From Gammaproteobacteria bacterium (GTDB taxonomy: Bacteria > Pseudomonadota > Gammaproteobacteria > SZUA-140): 64,000 nt of DNA. The notes below the pieces were generated by a model. The model worked only from the letters and a program-made list of their open reading frames with translations, did no database searches and had not been told where the DNA came from. The stretch is taken from the NCBI GenBank assembly GCA_016716465.1, contig JADJWH010000001.1:992001-1056000 (forward strand), in the 5' to 3' direction. Position numbers and translations under genes: made by a program. Position 1 is the first letter of the stretch. Each line of letters starts with the position of its first letter. This document shows, piece after piece, positions 1 to 8,636 of this stretch.

Positions 1-1
1 A

Positions 2-868
2 CTCGATGCGCAGATCACGGTCACACAACAGACACTGACTACCCGCGAGGAGTCGCTGGCGGTGGCCCGAAGCCGGGCGACCGGTGGACTCGCCTCCGAA
101 CTCGACGTGTATCAGGCCGAGACCGGGCGTGCCGACGTCGCTTTGCAGCTGCGGGAACTCCAGCGCCAACGCGCGTTGGTCGAGCACCAGCTTGGCGTAC
201 TCACTGGAACGCCGGACCTGGCCCTCGCGCCGGGTGACCTGATGCAACTTCCGCTGCCGGCGGAACCGCCTGCCGGCCTCCCGTCCACGCTGCTGGAACG
301 CCGACCCGACGTACAGCAGGCGGAACAGGCCCTGATCGCGGCCAATGCCCGCATCGGCGTGTCCAGGGCCGCTCAGTTCCCCACCTTCACCCTCACCGGC
401 GCCTTCGGCGGCCAGAGCGAGGAGTTCAGTGACCTGCTGGAATCGGGGGCACGTATCTGGTCGATCGGTCTCGGCGCCACCATGCCCCTTCTGGATGCCG
501 GACGTTACTCGGCGCGCACGCGCCAGGCGGAAGCGGTCCAAAGCCAGGCGCTGGCGGATTATCAGCAGGCCGTCGAAACCGCCTTCCGTGAAGTGGCCGA
601 TGCGCTCACCAACGCGGAATCGGCCCGTGCCGCCGCGGAAGACCAGGAAAAGCGCGTGACGGCAGCGCGCAGTGCGCTGCGCCTGTCCCAGAAGCGTTAC
701 GAGGCGGGCTATTCCGGCTATCTGGAGGTCCTGGACGCCCAGCGCACCGCCAACACGGCGGAGCAGGCACTGATCCAGCACCGACAGGCCCAGCTTGCCT
801 ACAGCGTCGACCTCATCAAGGCACTCGGCGGCGGCTGGTCAGCGGCAGTTGAACCGGACGCGCGCTGA
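2..868 (+). CDS. RND efflux outer-membrane factor (NodT/OprM-like), C-terminal part
   Basis: The frame is open from the window edge, so the N-terminus lies upstream; about 288 residues remain of a family usually 450-500 long. The protein forms the outer-membrane channel of a tripartite drug efflux pump. The visible part has the family signature of long helices followed by the phrase LLERRPDVQQAEQ, then a GAFGGQ-type strand and a second helical repeat ending with YLEVLDAQRT. The stop is 9 nt before a TetR gene on the same strand, suggesting that pump and repressor are co-transcribed. The membrane-fusion and inner-membrane partners would be upstream, outside the window. Confidence 0.9.
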   Translation, partial: LDAQITVTQQTLTTREESLAVARSRATGGLASELDVYQAETGRADVALQLRELQRQRALVEHQLGVLTGTPDLALAPGDLMQLPLPAEPPAGLPSTLLERRPDVQQAEQALIAANARIGVSRAAQFPTFTLTGAFGGQSEEFSDLLESGARIWSIGLGATMPLLDAGRYSARTRQAEAVQSQALADYQQAVETAFREVADALTNAESARAAAEDQEKRVTAARSALRLSQKRYEAGYSGYLEVLDAQRTANTAEQALIQHRQAQLAYSVDLIKALGGGWSAAVEPDAR

Positions 869-877
869 CGGAGCCTC

Positions 878-1528
878 ATGGTACGGAGGACAAAGGCGGA
901 AACCGAACAGACGCGACTCGAGATCATCGCCGCGGCGCGGCGGGTATTCGCCGAACGCGGCGTGAGCCACACCACCCTCGCCGACATCGCCAAGGAAGCG
1001 GGCGTGACGCGCGGCGCCATCTACTGGCACTTCAAGAACAAGCCCGACCTGTTCTTCGCCATGATGGAGCAGGTGTCCGTCCCGCTGGTGGACATCATCG
1101 ACGAAAATCTTCCGGTACAGAGTCCAGGAGATCCGCTGCGCGACGTCCAGGCGAGCATGGTGGAAATCCTGCGCCTGCTGCGGGAGGATGAGGTCGCGCG
1201 CACCACCTTCGAGATCATCAATTCCAAGTGCGAATACGTCAACGAGTTCTCCCGACTCGACAACCGCATCACGCGGACAGGCTGCGCCTATATCCACAAA
1301 CTCACCAGCGCGTATGAAAATGCGCTACGAAAGGGGTTACTGCGCCCGGGGGCAGATCCGGGTCAGTACGCACTCGACAGCTACCTGTTCATGAAGGGGC
1401 TGATCAATCTGTGGCTCGCCGACATCGAAGGCTCCATCATCCGCGACAAGGCTGAGGCCTTGATCGAATCCCATATCTCGATGCGGTATAAATCCTCCCC
1501 GGGCGGAGGCGACCCGACGGCGGCTTGA
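878..1528 (+). CDS. TetR/AcrR family transcriptional regulator
   Basis: A 216-residue repressor-type protein. The N-terminal TetR helix-turn-helix is clear at about residues 30-55 (TLADIAKEAGVTRGAIYWHF, then KNKPDLF). The C-terminal ligand domain resembles AcrR/TtgR-type regulators of multidrug pumps. The ATG at 878 follows a GGAG about 4 nt upstream. Its position directly behind the efflux channel gene suggests it controls that pump; this is inferred from context. Confidence 0.9.
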   Translation: MVRRTKAETEQTRLEIIAAARRVFAERGVSHTTLADIAKEAGVTRGAIYWHFKNKPDLFFAMMEQVSVPLVDIIDENLPVQSPGDPLRDVQASMVEILRLLREDEVARTTFEIINSKCEYVNEFSRLDNRITRTGCAYIHKLTSAYENALRKGLLRPGADPGQYALDSYLFMKGLINLWLADIEGSIIRDKAEALIESHISMRYKSSPGGGDPTAA

Positions 1529-1666
1529 TCAGGCCGGGCGAATGCGCGAAAATTCGTCCCTGCCCCGGCCGCCCCTCCGTCCATACCGTCGCCCCGCGCT
1601 TATCCTCAGCCGATAGCCGCATCGGACGGTCGGCCACACCGGCGGACCAAAGGATCGAGCGTCGCA

Positions 1667-3523
1667 ATGTTTGCTTTCTTCGAAAAACTGATCAAACCGT
1701 TCCCGCCGCAGGAGCCCGAAACTCCGCCGAAGGGACTGTTCGCCTTCTGCCGCCATTACACGCGCGGCATCGAACCCCACCTGGCGATCATGGCGCTGCT
1801 GACCGGGCTGATCGCGATCCTGGAAGTCTCGCTGTTCGACTATCTCGGCCGTCTGGTCGACTGGCTGACGCACACCGACCGCGCGGATATCCTCGGCGCC
1901 GGCAGCGGTTTCCTGTGGTCCGCGCTCGCCGTGCTGATCGCGCTACCGGTCGCGGTGCTGATTCACTCCCTGATCATCCATCAGGCCCTGCTCGGCAACT
2001 ACCCGATGATCATCCGCTGGAAGGCGCACCGCTATCTGCTGGGGCAGAGCCTTGCATTCTTTCAGAACGACTTCGCCGGGCGCATCGCAACCAAGGTGAT
2101 GCAGACCTCGCTCGCCGTGCGCGAGACGGTCATGAAGCTGCTCGACGTGATCCTGTACGTGGTGGTCTACTTCGGCGGCGTCGTGGTCATCGCGGCCGGC
2201 TCGGACGCTCGCCTGGCGCTCCCGCTGCTGCTCTGGGTAGCGATCTATATCGTGACCCTGTACTACTTCATTCCACGCCTGTCCCGGGTATCCGCGCGCC
2301 AGGCTGACGCGCGTTCGGCCATGGTCGGTCGGGTGGTCGATTCCTACACCAACATCACCACGGTGAAGCTGTTTTCGCACTCGCGCCGGGAAGCGGACTA
2401 CGCGCGCGAAGGCATGGAAGAGTTCCTGCTCACCGTCTACCCGCAGATGCGGCTCGTCACCGGCCTGGTGATGTCGGTATGGATCAACAACGTGCTGCTG
2501 ATCCTGGCCACCGGCGCGCTGTCGATCTGGCTGTGGATGCACGCCGCCGTTTCGGCCGGCGCGATCACCGCCGCGATCGCCCTTGTGCTGCGGCTCAATG
2601 GCATGTCGCAGTGGATCATGTGGGAGATGTCCGCCCTGTTCGAAAACATCGGCACGGTGGAGGACGGCATCTCCACCATCGCCCGGCCGCGCGAAGTGCT
2701 CGACCGGGCAGATGCCCCTTCGCTCGCCGTAACACGCGGCCGTATCGAATTCGATCATCTGTGCTTCCATTACGGAAAAGGCGCCGGCGTGATCGAAGAT
2801 TTCTCGCTGACCATCGAACCTGGCGAAAAAATCGGGCTGGTCGGCCGCTCCGGCGCCGGCAAATCGACCCTGGTGCACCTGTTGCTGCGTTTTCACGACG
2901 TCGAGACCGGTCGTATCCTGATCGACGGACAGAACATCGCGGATGTCGGGCAGGAAAGTCTGCGCGCACAGATCGGCCTGGTGACCCAGGACACCTCGTT
3001 GCTGCATCGCTCGGTGCGCGACAACATCCTGTATGGACGGCCGGACGCCAGGGAAGCGGACCTCATCGCCGCGGCACGCCAGGCGCGGGCGCACGACTTC
3101 ATCGAGCAGTTGCAGGACGCGAAGGGGCGCCGTGGCTACGATGCCCACGTCGGCGAACGCGGCGTCAAGCTGTCCGGCGGCCAACGCCAGCGCATCGCCA
3201 TCGCGCGCGTATTGCTGAAGGACGCGCCGATCCTGATCCTCGACGAGGCCACCTCCGCGCTCGATTCCGAGGTCGAAACCGCGATCCAGGAAAATCTCTA
3301 CCGGCTCATGCGCAACAAGACCGTCATCGCCATCGCCCACCGCCTGTCCACCATCGCCATGATGGACCGCCTCATCGTGCTCGACCAGGGCCGCATCATC
3401 GAAGAAGGCACGCATGCGGAACTGATCACCCGCGACGGACTTTACGCCCAGCTCTGGGCGCATCAGTCCGGCGGCTTTCTCGGCGAGGATGCGAACCAGG
3501 CTCGGGATGTAGCACTCTCCTGA
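1667..3523 (+). CDS. ABC transporter, fused permease and ATPase (exporter type)
   Basis: A 618-residue half-transporter. Membrane segments fill roughly residues 35-330, followed by a nucleotide-binding domain with Walker A GRSGAGKST near residue 392, the LSGGQRQR signature near 502 and Walker B ILILDEATSALD near 522. The H-loop histidine follows in AIAHRLSTI. The architecture is that of homodimeric or heterodimeric exporters of lipids, drugs or peptides. No partner half-transporter is adjacent and the substrate cannot be read from sequence. A weak AGGA lies about 13 nt before the ATG, so initiation may be modest. Confidence 0.88.
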   Translation: MFAFFEKLIKPFPPQEPETPPKGLFAFCRHYTRGIEPHLAIMALLTGLIAILEVSLFDYLGRLVDWLTHTDRADILGAGSGFLWSALAVLIALPVAVLIHSLIIHQALLGNYPMIIRWKAHRYLLGQSLAFFQNDFAGRIATKVMQTSLAVRETVMKLLDVILYVVVYFGGVVVIAAGSDARLALPLLLWVAIYIVTLYYFIPRLSRVSARQADARSAMVGRVVDSYTNITTVKLFSHSRREADYAREGMEEFLLTVYPQMRLVTGLVMSVWINNVLLILATGALSIWLWMHAAVSAGAITAAIALVLRLNGMSQWIMWEMSALFENIGTVEDGISTIARPREVLDRADAPSLAVTRGRIEFDHLCFHYGKGAGVIEDFSLTIEPGEKIGLVGRSGAGKSTLVHLLLRFHDVETGRILIDGQNIADVGQESLRAQIGLVTQDTSLLHRSVRDNILYGRPDAREADLIAAARQARAHDFIEQLQDAKGRRGYDAHVGERGVKLSGGQRQRIAIARVLLKDAPILILDEATSALDSEVETAIQENLYRLMRNKTVIAIAHRLSTIAMMDRLIVLDQGRIIEEGTHAELITRDGLYAQLWAHQSGGFLGEDANQARDVALS

Positions 3524-3728
3524 CTCGGGGCCTGCCTCCCCGGTATCGGAATACGCCGACAGTGCGTCTGGATAGCCTGCCGGCCAGCCGCAACAAACAA
3601 GGTTGCCCTTCTTTGGGATATCGCCTTCGCCCAGTGGCGGCCATCGGGATCAGCCGTTGTACGGAATATCCTGAATTTACGCCTTCAGACGGACACCGAT
3701 TTCACCCCCAATTCCGCACATGGCGTGC

Positions 3729-3753
3729 GTCCAATTGGACAATGCACTATAAT
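3729..3753 (+). promoter_or_regulatory. Promoter with 12-bp palindromic operator upstream of comFB
   Basis: A perfect palindrome GTCCAATTGGAC (3729-3740) sits 7 nt upstream of a consensus TATAAT (3748-3753). It occupies the spacer and -35 zone, and no good -35 hexamer is visible. This suggests a promoter controlled by a dimeric DNA-binding protein. The rest of the 310-nt gap after the ABC transporter (3524-3833) shows only a weak CGGGG/CCCCG hairpin near its start. Confidence 0.45.
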
Positions 3754-3833
3754 CCTGCGCGCTTTGGGGCTATCTGCTATCCAGGGTGATACCAGAAACT
3801 TCAGCGGTCACTAAATGACGACAGAGGATAAAA

Positions 3834-4100
3834 GTGGATAACAGTTCGATCGTCAACTATTACGAAAGGCTCGTGTTCGACCATATCCAGCGAACGCTGG
3901 TCGATACGCGCAAGATCGGCAGCATGGATGCCGTGCTGGATATCGCCTGCCTGTCCCTGAACCGCCTGCCCGCCCGCTATATCCGTCATCAGGTGGACAC
4001 CACCTTCTACATGACCGATCAGGAACAGCAGAAGATGCTGGCAGACGTCGATGCCGCGGTACAACAGGCCTATGAGATCGCCCTGGCGAATCCCCGCTGA
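3834..4100 (+). CDS. ComFB family protein
   Basis: An 88-residue soluble protein matching the late-competence ComFB family: an N-terminal NYYE-LVFDHI helix, then DIACLSLNRLPARYIRH, the most conserved block, then TTFYMTDQE. Members are small dimeric proteins found widely outside Bacillus; cyanobacterial members have been reported to bind cyclic dinucleotides, which makes a signalling role possible here. The start is a GTG at 3834. The gene has its own promoter and is not part of a competence operon; comEC is 32 kb away. Confidence 0.8.
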   Translation: MDNSSIVNYYERLVFDHIQRTLVDTRKIGSMDAVLDIACLSLNRLPARYIRHQVDTTFYMTDQEQQKMLADVDAAVQQAYEIALANPR

Positions 4101-4202
4101 TCGCCCGGAATGCAGTGCCTCATAACGAGGCTGCGCGATTTACCCCTGCCCGGAACCGATTTACAATCCGTACCAATACCAACAAATCCTGGCGAGGCGC
4201 CC

Positions 4203-4556
4203 ATGATCCGCTTTTTTGTCTTCTGGGGCGTAAACACATTGTTACTGTGGGTCTCCGCTGAACTTTTTTCCAGCGTCCATTACTCCGGCCTTGGCAGCCT
4301 GCTCGTGGCCGGACTGCTGTTCGGCATCGCACACGCGGTGATCAAACCGATCCTGGTCATCCTGACCCTGCCCGTCACTGTCGTGACGCTGGGATTGTTC
4401 CTGCTGGTGATCAATGCCCTGATCCTGCTGCTGGTCGCCTACGTCGTTCCCGGCTTCGACGTCACCGGCTTCTGGCCGGCAGTGGGGGTGGCGCTGTTCA
4501 TCTCGGTGTTGAGCCTGGTGCTGAACCTGCTGTTCGGGATGCAGGCCCGGGGATGA
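4203..4556 (+). CDS. Phage-holin-superfamily IV small membrane protein
   Basis: A 117-residue protein with four predicted hydrophobic segments, starting at the ATG at 4203 (MIRFFVFWGVN). The pattern, including HAVIKPILVILTLPVTVVTLGLF and a glycine-rich third segment, is that of the 4-TM 'phage holin family' membrane proteins found as housekeeping genes in many bacteria. No phage genes are nearby, so a lysis role is not implied. Function is unknown. Confidence 0.8.
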   Translation: MIRFFVFWGVNTLLLWVSAELFSSVHYSGLGSLLVAGLLFGIAHAVIKPILVILTLPVTVVTLGLFLLVINALILLLVAYVVPGFDVTGFWPAVGVALFISVLSLVLNLLFGMQARG

Positions 4557-4659
4557 TATTTCCCGGACTAACGCCCAAAAGCAAAGGCAATGCCGTCACA
4601 GGCGCCGGGCGCGCCTGAACGTTTCCGGCACTGCCCGCTCCGTCGTGGCGAATGGCGGA

Positions 4660-5031
4660 TCAATATCCGCTGCGGTGATCCTTGTCCGGCACATGTTCGC
4701 CGGAGAGCAGCGCCCAGATCAGGTAGGCCACGTTCTCCGGCACCACCACGGTATGTTTGTTGTTCGACGCGAACAGCTTTTCGCGCAGCTCCTTGCGAAC
4801 CTGCGTCATGCCGGTCATGTCGAAGATCATGTCGACGGCATCGCCCCTGGCGACGACCTGATCGATGTCCAGCACAGACAGGCCATTGGCCTGCGCCTTG
4901 CGCTTGCCAGGCGTATCGTGCAGTTCACTGACGCATACGATCTCGATTCCCTGCCGCTGACGACCCTGCAGCTGTTCGAGGACGGTGGAACCGATTCTGC
5001 CCAAACCCACGATTGCGATCTTTGCACCCAT
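4660..5031 (-). CDS. Stand-alone Rossmann-fold NAD(P)-binding protein
   Basis: A 123-residue protein beginning MGAKIAIVGLGRIG, a GxGxxG dinucleotide-binding loop at residues 8-13. It resembles the N-terminal nucleotide-binding domain of homoserine or aspartate-semialdehyde dehydrogenases, but no catalytic domain follows. The ATG at 5031 is preceded by GAGG at proper spacing. The reading frame is open further upstream, but that part looks non-coding. It may be a small NAD-sensing or regulatory protein; no function is assigned. Confidence 0.65.
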   Translation of the reverse strand: MGAKIAIVGLGRIGSTVLEQLQGRQRQGIEIVCVSELHDTPGKRKAQANGLSVLDIDQVVARGDAVDMIFDMTGMTQVRKELREKLFASNNKHTVVVPENVAYLIWALLSGEHVPDKDHRSGY

Positions 5032-5218
5032 TGCAGCCTCCCTGATCCATGGTCGATGTTCCGCGAACGGCGGCGGACCGTAATGATACCCCGTGGAATT
5101 AGCAACACTCGTGCCAATTACAGGATCAAGGATTCCCGCGCTGGCGCCCGGGACTGGGGAATCTCCGCGCGGGCAGATTGATCCGCCCACGCGGGACCCC
5201 GCCGGCGATAACGAACGA

Positions 5219-6091
5219 CTACGCGCGCCGGGCGATGTGCCCCATCTTTCCGCTCTGGTAGTCGGCGATGGCCTGGCGGATCTCCTGCTGGGTGTTCATG
5301 ACGAATGGACCGTAGCCGACCACCGGCTCGTCGATGGGTTCGCCGCTCAACAGCAGCAGAACGGTGTCCTGCTCCGCCTCGACGATGACGCGGCTGCCCG
5401 CTCGCTCCAGCACCCCAATCTGCGCGTCAGTGACCGTCTCGCCGGAACCGAACCGGATGCGACCGCGCAGCACGAACACACCGGCGGTGTGCCCCTCCGG
5501 CAGATCGAGCTCCACCCGCGCGCCGGCATTCATCCGTATATCCCACAGGTTCATGGGCGTAAACGTGCGCGCCGGTCCGACGGCATTGCCGAACCGCCCC
5601 GCGATCACCCGCACCGATCCCGCACCGTCCTCCAACTCGACGCGCGGAATGTCCGCGTCGGTGATCGGCTGGTAGCCGGGATCGTCCAGCTTGTGCCGTG
5701 CCGGCAGATTCACCCACAACTGGATGACCTCAAACAGACCACCTGCGCGCGCGAAACCGGGGGCATGGAACTCTTCATGCACGATACCGCCGGCCGCCGT
5801 CATCCATTGCACGTCCCCGGGACCGATGGTGCCCCCCGCGCCGGTCGAGTCACGATGTTCCACCTCGCCGGAATAGACGATGGTCACCGTCTCGAAACCG
5901 CGGTGCGGATGTTCGCCGACCCCGCGCCGCGCCGTCGTCGGCGCGAAGGTGGCGGGTCCAGCATAGTCCAGCAACAGGAACGGCGACAGTTCGGCGCTGC
6001 GATCATGGTAGGAAAAGATGCTGCGCACGGGGAAACCGTCTCCGACCCAGTGGCCGGTGTCCTGACTCTGAATGAATGCGAGTTTTTTCAT
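5219..6091 (-). CDS. Pirin family protein (bicupin)
   Basis: A 290-residue protein of the pirin family. The N-terminal cupin carries the metal-binding HPHRGFETVTIVYSGEVEHRDS region (His, His, Glu pattern) and the QWMTAAGGIVHEE motif; the second cupin is shorter. Family members are iron-containing and some act as quercetinases or redox-linked regulators. The ATG at 6091 has AAAGGAG upstream. It lies next to an azoreductase, and both fit a quinone or electrophile stress role, but the two are separated by repeat dyads. Confidence 0.88.
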   Translation of the reverse strand: MKKLAFIQSQDTGHWVGDGFPVRSIFSYHDRSAELSPFLLLDYAGPATFAPTTARRGVGEHPHRGFETVTIVYSGEVEHRDSTGAGGTIGPGDVQWMTAAGGIVHEEFHAPGFARAGGLFEVIQLWVNLPARHKLDDPGYQPITDADIPRVELEDGAGSVRVIAGRFGNAVGPARTFTPMNLWDIRMNAGARVELDLPEGHTAGVFVLRGRIRFGSGETVTDAQIGVLERAGSRVIVEAEQDTVLLLLSGEPIDEPVVGYGPFVMNTQQEIRQAIADYQSGKMGHIARRA

Positions 6092-6136
6092 GGCCGACTC
6101 CTTTGTCCCGATTTCGGGGACGGATATCACGAACAT

Positions 6137-6227
6137 GGGGACAGATTTTAAATCTGTCCCCTTTCTCTGAAACCTCTCCCCACGCCCTGAGAGCTGAACC
6201 CGGGGACGGATTGTGAAATCCGTCCCC
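6137..6227. repeat. Pair of GGGGACAG/GGGGACGG palindromic dyads (REP-like)
   Basis: Two hairpin-forming palindromes lie 40 bp apart between pirin and azoreductase genes. The first (6137-6161) has perfect 12-bp arms GGGGACAGATTT around one central base; the second (6202-6227) has 11-bp arms GGGGACGGATT around a 4-nt loop. Sequences of this type are commonly seen as dispersed repeats in gammaproteobacteria, some next to RAYT (Y1-type REP) transposases. No transposase is visible here. Confidence 0.75.
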
Positions 6228-6242
6228 TCTTGCTCATGCATA

Positions 6243-6860
6243 TCAGGCGGCCTTCTTCGATAGGCCACGCACCTGATCCAGGGCCGCGGCGATCGACTGC
6301 GCGCGGCGCGCGGCGCCCATATTCACCGCCTCGGCGCGGATGACGCTCACGTCGGTGATGCCGGCGAGACCGAGCGCCGCCTTCAGGTACGATTCCTGGT
6401 GATCCATCGCCTGCGCCGGGCCTTCCGAATAGACGCCGCCGCGCGAGGATACAATCACAACCTGCTTGCCACCGGCCAGGCCCACCGGTCCGTTCTCCGT
6501 ATACCTGAACGTGCGTCCCGCGACCAGCACCCGATCGAGCCAGGCCTTGAGCTGGGTGGGAATGGAAAAATTGTACATGGGCGTGCCGAGCACGATCACA
6601 TCCGCGGCGAGAAATTCCGCCAGCAGTCGTTCGCCGAGTTCCGCCTCCGCGCGCTGCGCCGGGCTGAGCCGTTCCGGCGGCACCTGCCGCGCGACGAGCG
6701 AATCGGCGGTCAGATGGCCGGGCGCCTCTACGGCCAGATCCCGATACATGATCTCGATGCCGGGGTGGCGCTGCCGCCATTGTTCGACCACTTCCCGGCC
6801 GAGTTCGCGCGTGACCGAATTGTCGCCCAGTATGCTGGAATCGATGTGCAGCAGCTTCAT
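6243..6860 (-). CDS. azoR: FMN-dependent NADH-azoreductase
   Basis: A 205-residue flavodoxin-fold enzyme that reduces quinones and azo compounds with NADH. Family landmarks are MKLLHIDSSILG at the start (phosphate-binding loop), PMYNFSIPTQLKAWLDRV around residues 98-115, and the SRGGVYS FMN-contact loop near 143. Length is normal. ATG 6860 is preceded by GAGGAGA. It is divergent from a LysR gene with an AT-rich spacer, the usual arrangement for an inducible quinone-stress gene under LysR control. Confidence 0.93.
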   Translation of the reverse strand: MKLLHIDSSILGDNSVTRELGREVVEQWRQRHPGIEIMYRDLAVEAPGHLTADSLVARQVPPERLSPAQRAEAELGERLLAEFLAADVIVLGTPMYNFSIPTQLKAWLDRVLVAGRTFRYTENGPVGLAGGKQVVIVSSRGGVYSEGPAQAMDHQESYLKAALGLAGITDVSVIRAEAVNMGAARRAQSIAAALDQVRGLSKKAA

Positions 6861-6948
6861 GACTGTTCTCCTCATTCAGGTAGATTGCGGCGGACCGGCC
6901 ACCCTGCCCTTTACAACCGCTTTCTTGAGGATTAATGTTACGGATAAT

Positions 6949-6961
6949 ATCAATTAATGAT
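6949..6961. promoter_or_regulatory. Candidate LysR operator in azoR-lysR divergent region
   Basis: The 133-bp intergenic region becomes markedly AT-rich at 6930-6990. It contains the near-palindrome ATCAATTAATGAT (5 of 6 pairs match) and a second ATTAAT at 6931. LysR proteins typically bind T-N11-A dyads between divergent genes. The assignment rests on position and symmetry only. Confidence 0.35.
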
Positions 6962-6993
6962 TAGATAGCGTTTTCATCAATGACTTTCATGCT

Positions 6994-7935
6994 ATGAGCA
7001 ACAATCAGCAGATCACGGACCGGTCCACCCTGCCGGACCTGAACGACCTCTACCTGTTCGCCCAGGTGGTCGAACTCGGCAGTTTCACCGCGGCCAGCCG
7101 GGTGGCGGGACTCACCACTTCCCGCATCAGCCGGCGCATCGCCGACCTGGAGGAGCGCCTCGGCATACGCCTGCTGCACCGCACCACGCGCAAGCTGGCA
7201 CTGACACCCATCGGTGAACAGTATTACCAGCACTGCCGCACGATCGTCAGCGAGGCGGAGGCTGCCGCCGAGGTGGTGGAGCAGGTACAGGCCGTGCCGC
7301 GCGGGCGCGTGCGCGTGACCTGTCCGGCGCTGACGGCGCAATCCGAACTCGGACCGATCATCACGGAATTCATGCAGCGTTATCCCGAGGTGCAGCTTTC
7401 GCTGCTGGCCACGGACCGCATGGTGAACCTGATCGACGAAGGGATCGACGTGGCGATCCGTTTCCGGATCCAGCCGCTGGAGGACTCGAGCCTCGTCGCG
7501 CGGACCCTGGGCCAGAGCCGTACCTACCTGGTCGCGCAGCCCGCCTTTCTCGATCGACACGGCCGGCCGGGACAACCCGGCGACCTGGCGCGATTCGCCA
7601 GCGTGGCGAAAAGCCGCCATGACACAGGGTATGCCTGGAATCTCACCAACGCGGCGGGGGAAACCGCCGTCGTCCCGTACCGACCCCGCCTCGACTCGAC
7701 CGACTGGCTGGTGCTCCGGCAGGCCGTCCTGGACGGGCTCGGGATCGGTGCGATCCCGGACGAACTCTGCCAGCAGGATATCGAAGCCGGACGACTGGAG
7801 ATCGTGTTGCCGGATTGGCATCCGCCCGGCGACAGCCTGCACATCGTCTACATCTCCCGGCGCGGACTCCTCCCCGCCGTGCGCACGTTCATCGACCACG
7901 CGGCGGAGCGCCTGGCGGAGCTGTGCGATCAGTGA
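6994..7935 (+). CDS. LysR family transcriptional regulator
   Basis: A 313-residue protein with an N-terminal winged helix-turn-helix at about residues 12-70 (ELGSFTAASRVAGLTTSRISRRI, then LGIRLLHRTTRKLALT), followed by a periplasmic-binding-like effector domain. The sequence style (IDVAIRF, GRVRVTCP) matches the DmlR/AaeR-like group. Divergent transcription from azoR suggests it regulates that gene and itself. ATG at 6994. Confidence 0.92.
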   Translation: MSNNQQITDRSTLPDLNDLYLFAQVVELGSFTAASRVAGLTTSRISRRIADLEERLGIRLLHRTTRKLALTPIGEQYYQHCRTIVSEAEAAAEVVEQVQAVPRGRVRVTCPALTAQSELGPIITEFMQRYPEVQLSLLATDRMVNLIDEGIDVAIRFRIQPLEDSSLVARTLGQSRTYLVAQPAFLDRHGRPGQPGDLARFASVAKSRHDTGYAWNLTNAAGETAVVPYRPRLDSTDWLVLRQAVLDGLGIGAIPDELCQQDIEAGRLEIVLPDWHPPGDSLHIVYISRRGLLPAVRTFIDHAAERLAELCDQ

Positions 7936-8003
7936 GTTCCCGCCATGCCACGTTGCTGCTGCCGGCGCATGGCTTGCCGCCCTTCGACACGGCTCAAAAA
8001 TAG

Positions 8004-8025
8004 GGACAGATTTATTTTCTCCCCT
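8004..8025. repeat. GGGACAGATTTATTTT dispersed-repeat fragment
   Basis: A half-dyad GGGACAGATTTATTTTC followed by TCCCC lies between the LysR and SRPBCC genes. It shares its GGGACAGATTT core with the dyads at 6137 and 53328. This suggests a decayed copy of the same dispersed element family. Confidence 0.55.
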
Positions 8026-8051
8026 GGGATGGCATCAGGAATCCCTTCCGT

Positions 8052-8579
8052 TCAAGCTTCGGCAAGCGTCTTCAGTCTGGCGAGACCGTCCTCGAAGTCC
8101 TTGCCGATCAGTGCATCCATGTCGAAGAACAGGCCCATGAGTTTCGACACATAGGGGCTGGGACCGTGGATGGACCAGACGACGTTCGTCGACCCTCCCT
8201 CCGGCCGTAGCGCGAATTCCACGATGTTATGCGCCTCGAAGGGCTTTATGAAATCGAGCCGGATGACCAGCCGGGACGGCGGGACGGTCTCGATGATCTC
8301 CATGCTCCCCTGGCCCACATCGTCGTTACCGTCCCAGGCGTATACCGCGCCCGTACCGCGCGCCGCGCCGCTGTGCGTTCGCTTCATGGCGGGATCTTTT
8401 CTCTCCCAGGGCGACCAGGCCGCCCATTGGTGCAGATCCTCGAGGTGCGTGAAAATCTCCTCCGGCGGCGCCCCGATCACCGCGCTGCGTTCGACGCGGA
8501 AGCTGTCGGGCCTGGTCGCGGCGTAGACCAGGATGATGACGATAAGAACACCTATGGCAAGGGCGATTTTTTTGAGCAT
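8052..8579 (-). CDS. SRPBCC (START-like) domain protein with N-terminal membrane anchor
   Basis: A 175-residue protein. Residues 4-21 form one hydrophobic anchor or uncleaved signal, and the remainder is a polyketide-cyclase/START-like lipid-binding fold: the family phrases VIGAPPEEIFTHLEDLHQWAAWSPWE and VVWSIHG are present. Such proteins are usually of unknown function and bind hydrophobic ligands. The gene precedes nothing obvious on its strand; it lies just downstream of the MFS gene and could share its transcript. Confidence 0.8.
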   Translation of the reverse strand: MLKKIALAIGVLIVIILVYAATRPDSFRVERSAVIGAPPEEIFTHLEDLHQWAAWSPWERKDPAMKRTHSGAARGTGAVYAWDGNDDVGQGSMEIIETVPPSRLVIRLDFIKPFEAHNIVEFALRPEGGSTNVVWSIHGPSPYVSKLMGLFFDMDALIGKDFEDGLARLKTLAEA

Positions 8580-8636
8580 GGCGACCTCCCTCCTCTAATC
8601 GGACAACTTGCAGTGGCAACCCCGCGCATTAAACGC

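Noticed and set aside
1525..2307. Long plus-strand open frames overlapping the ABC transporter, and similar Arg/Pro/Ala-rich frames across the window
   Set aside because: They are out-of-frame shadows of real genes in GC-rich DNA, with no family similarity and biased composition.
4203..4556. Prophage holin
   Set aside because: The 4-TM family is widespread as a chromosomal gene and no phage genes lie nearby.
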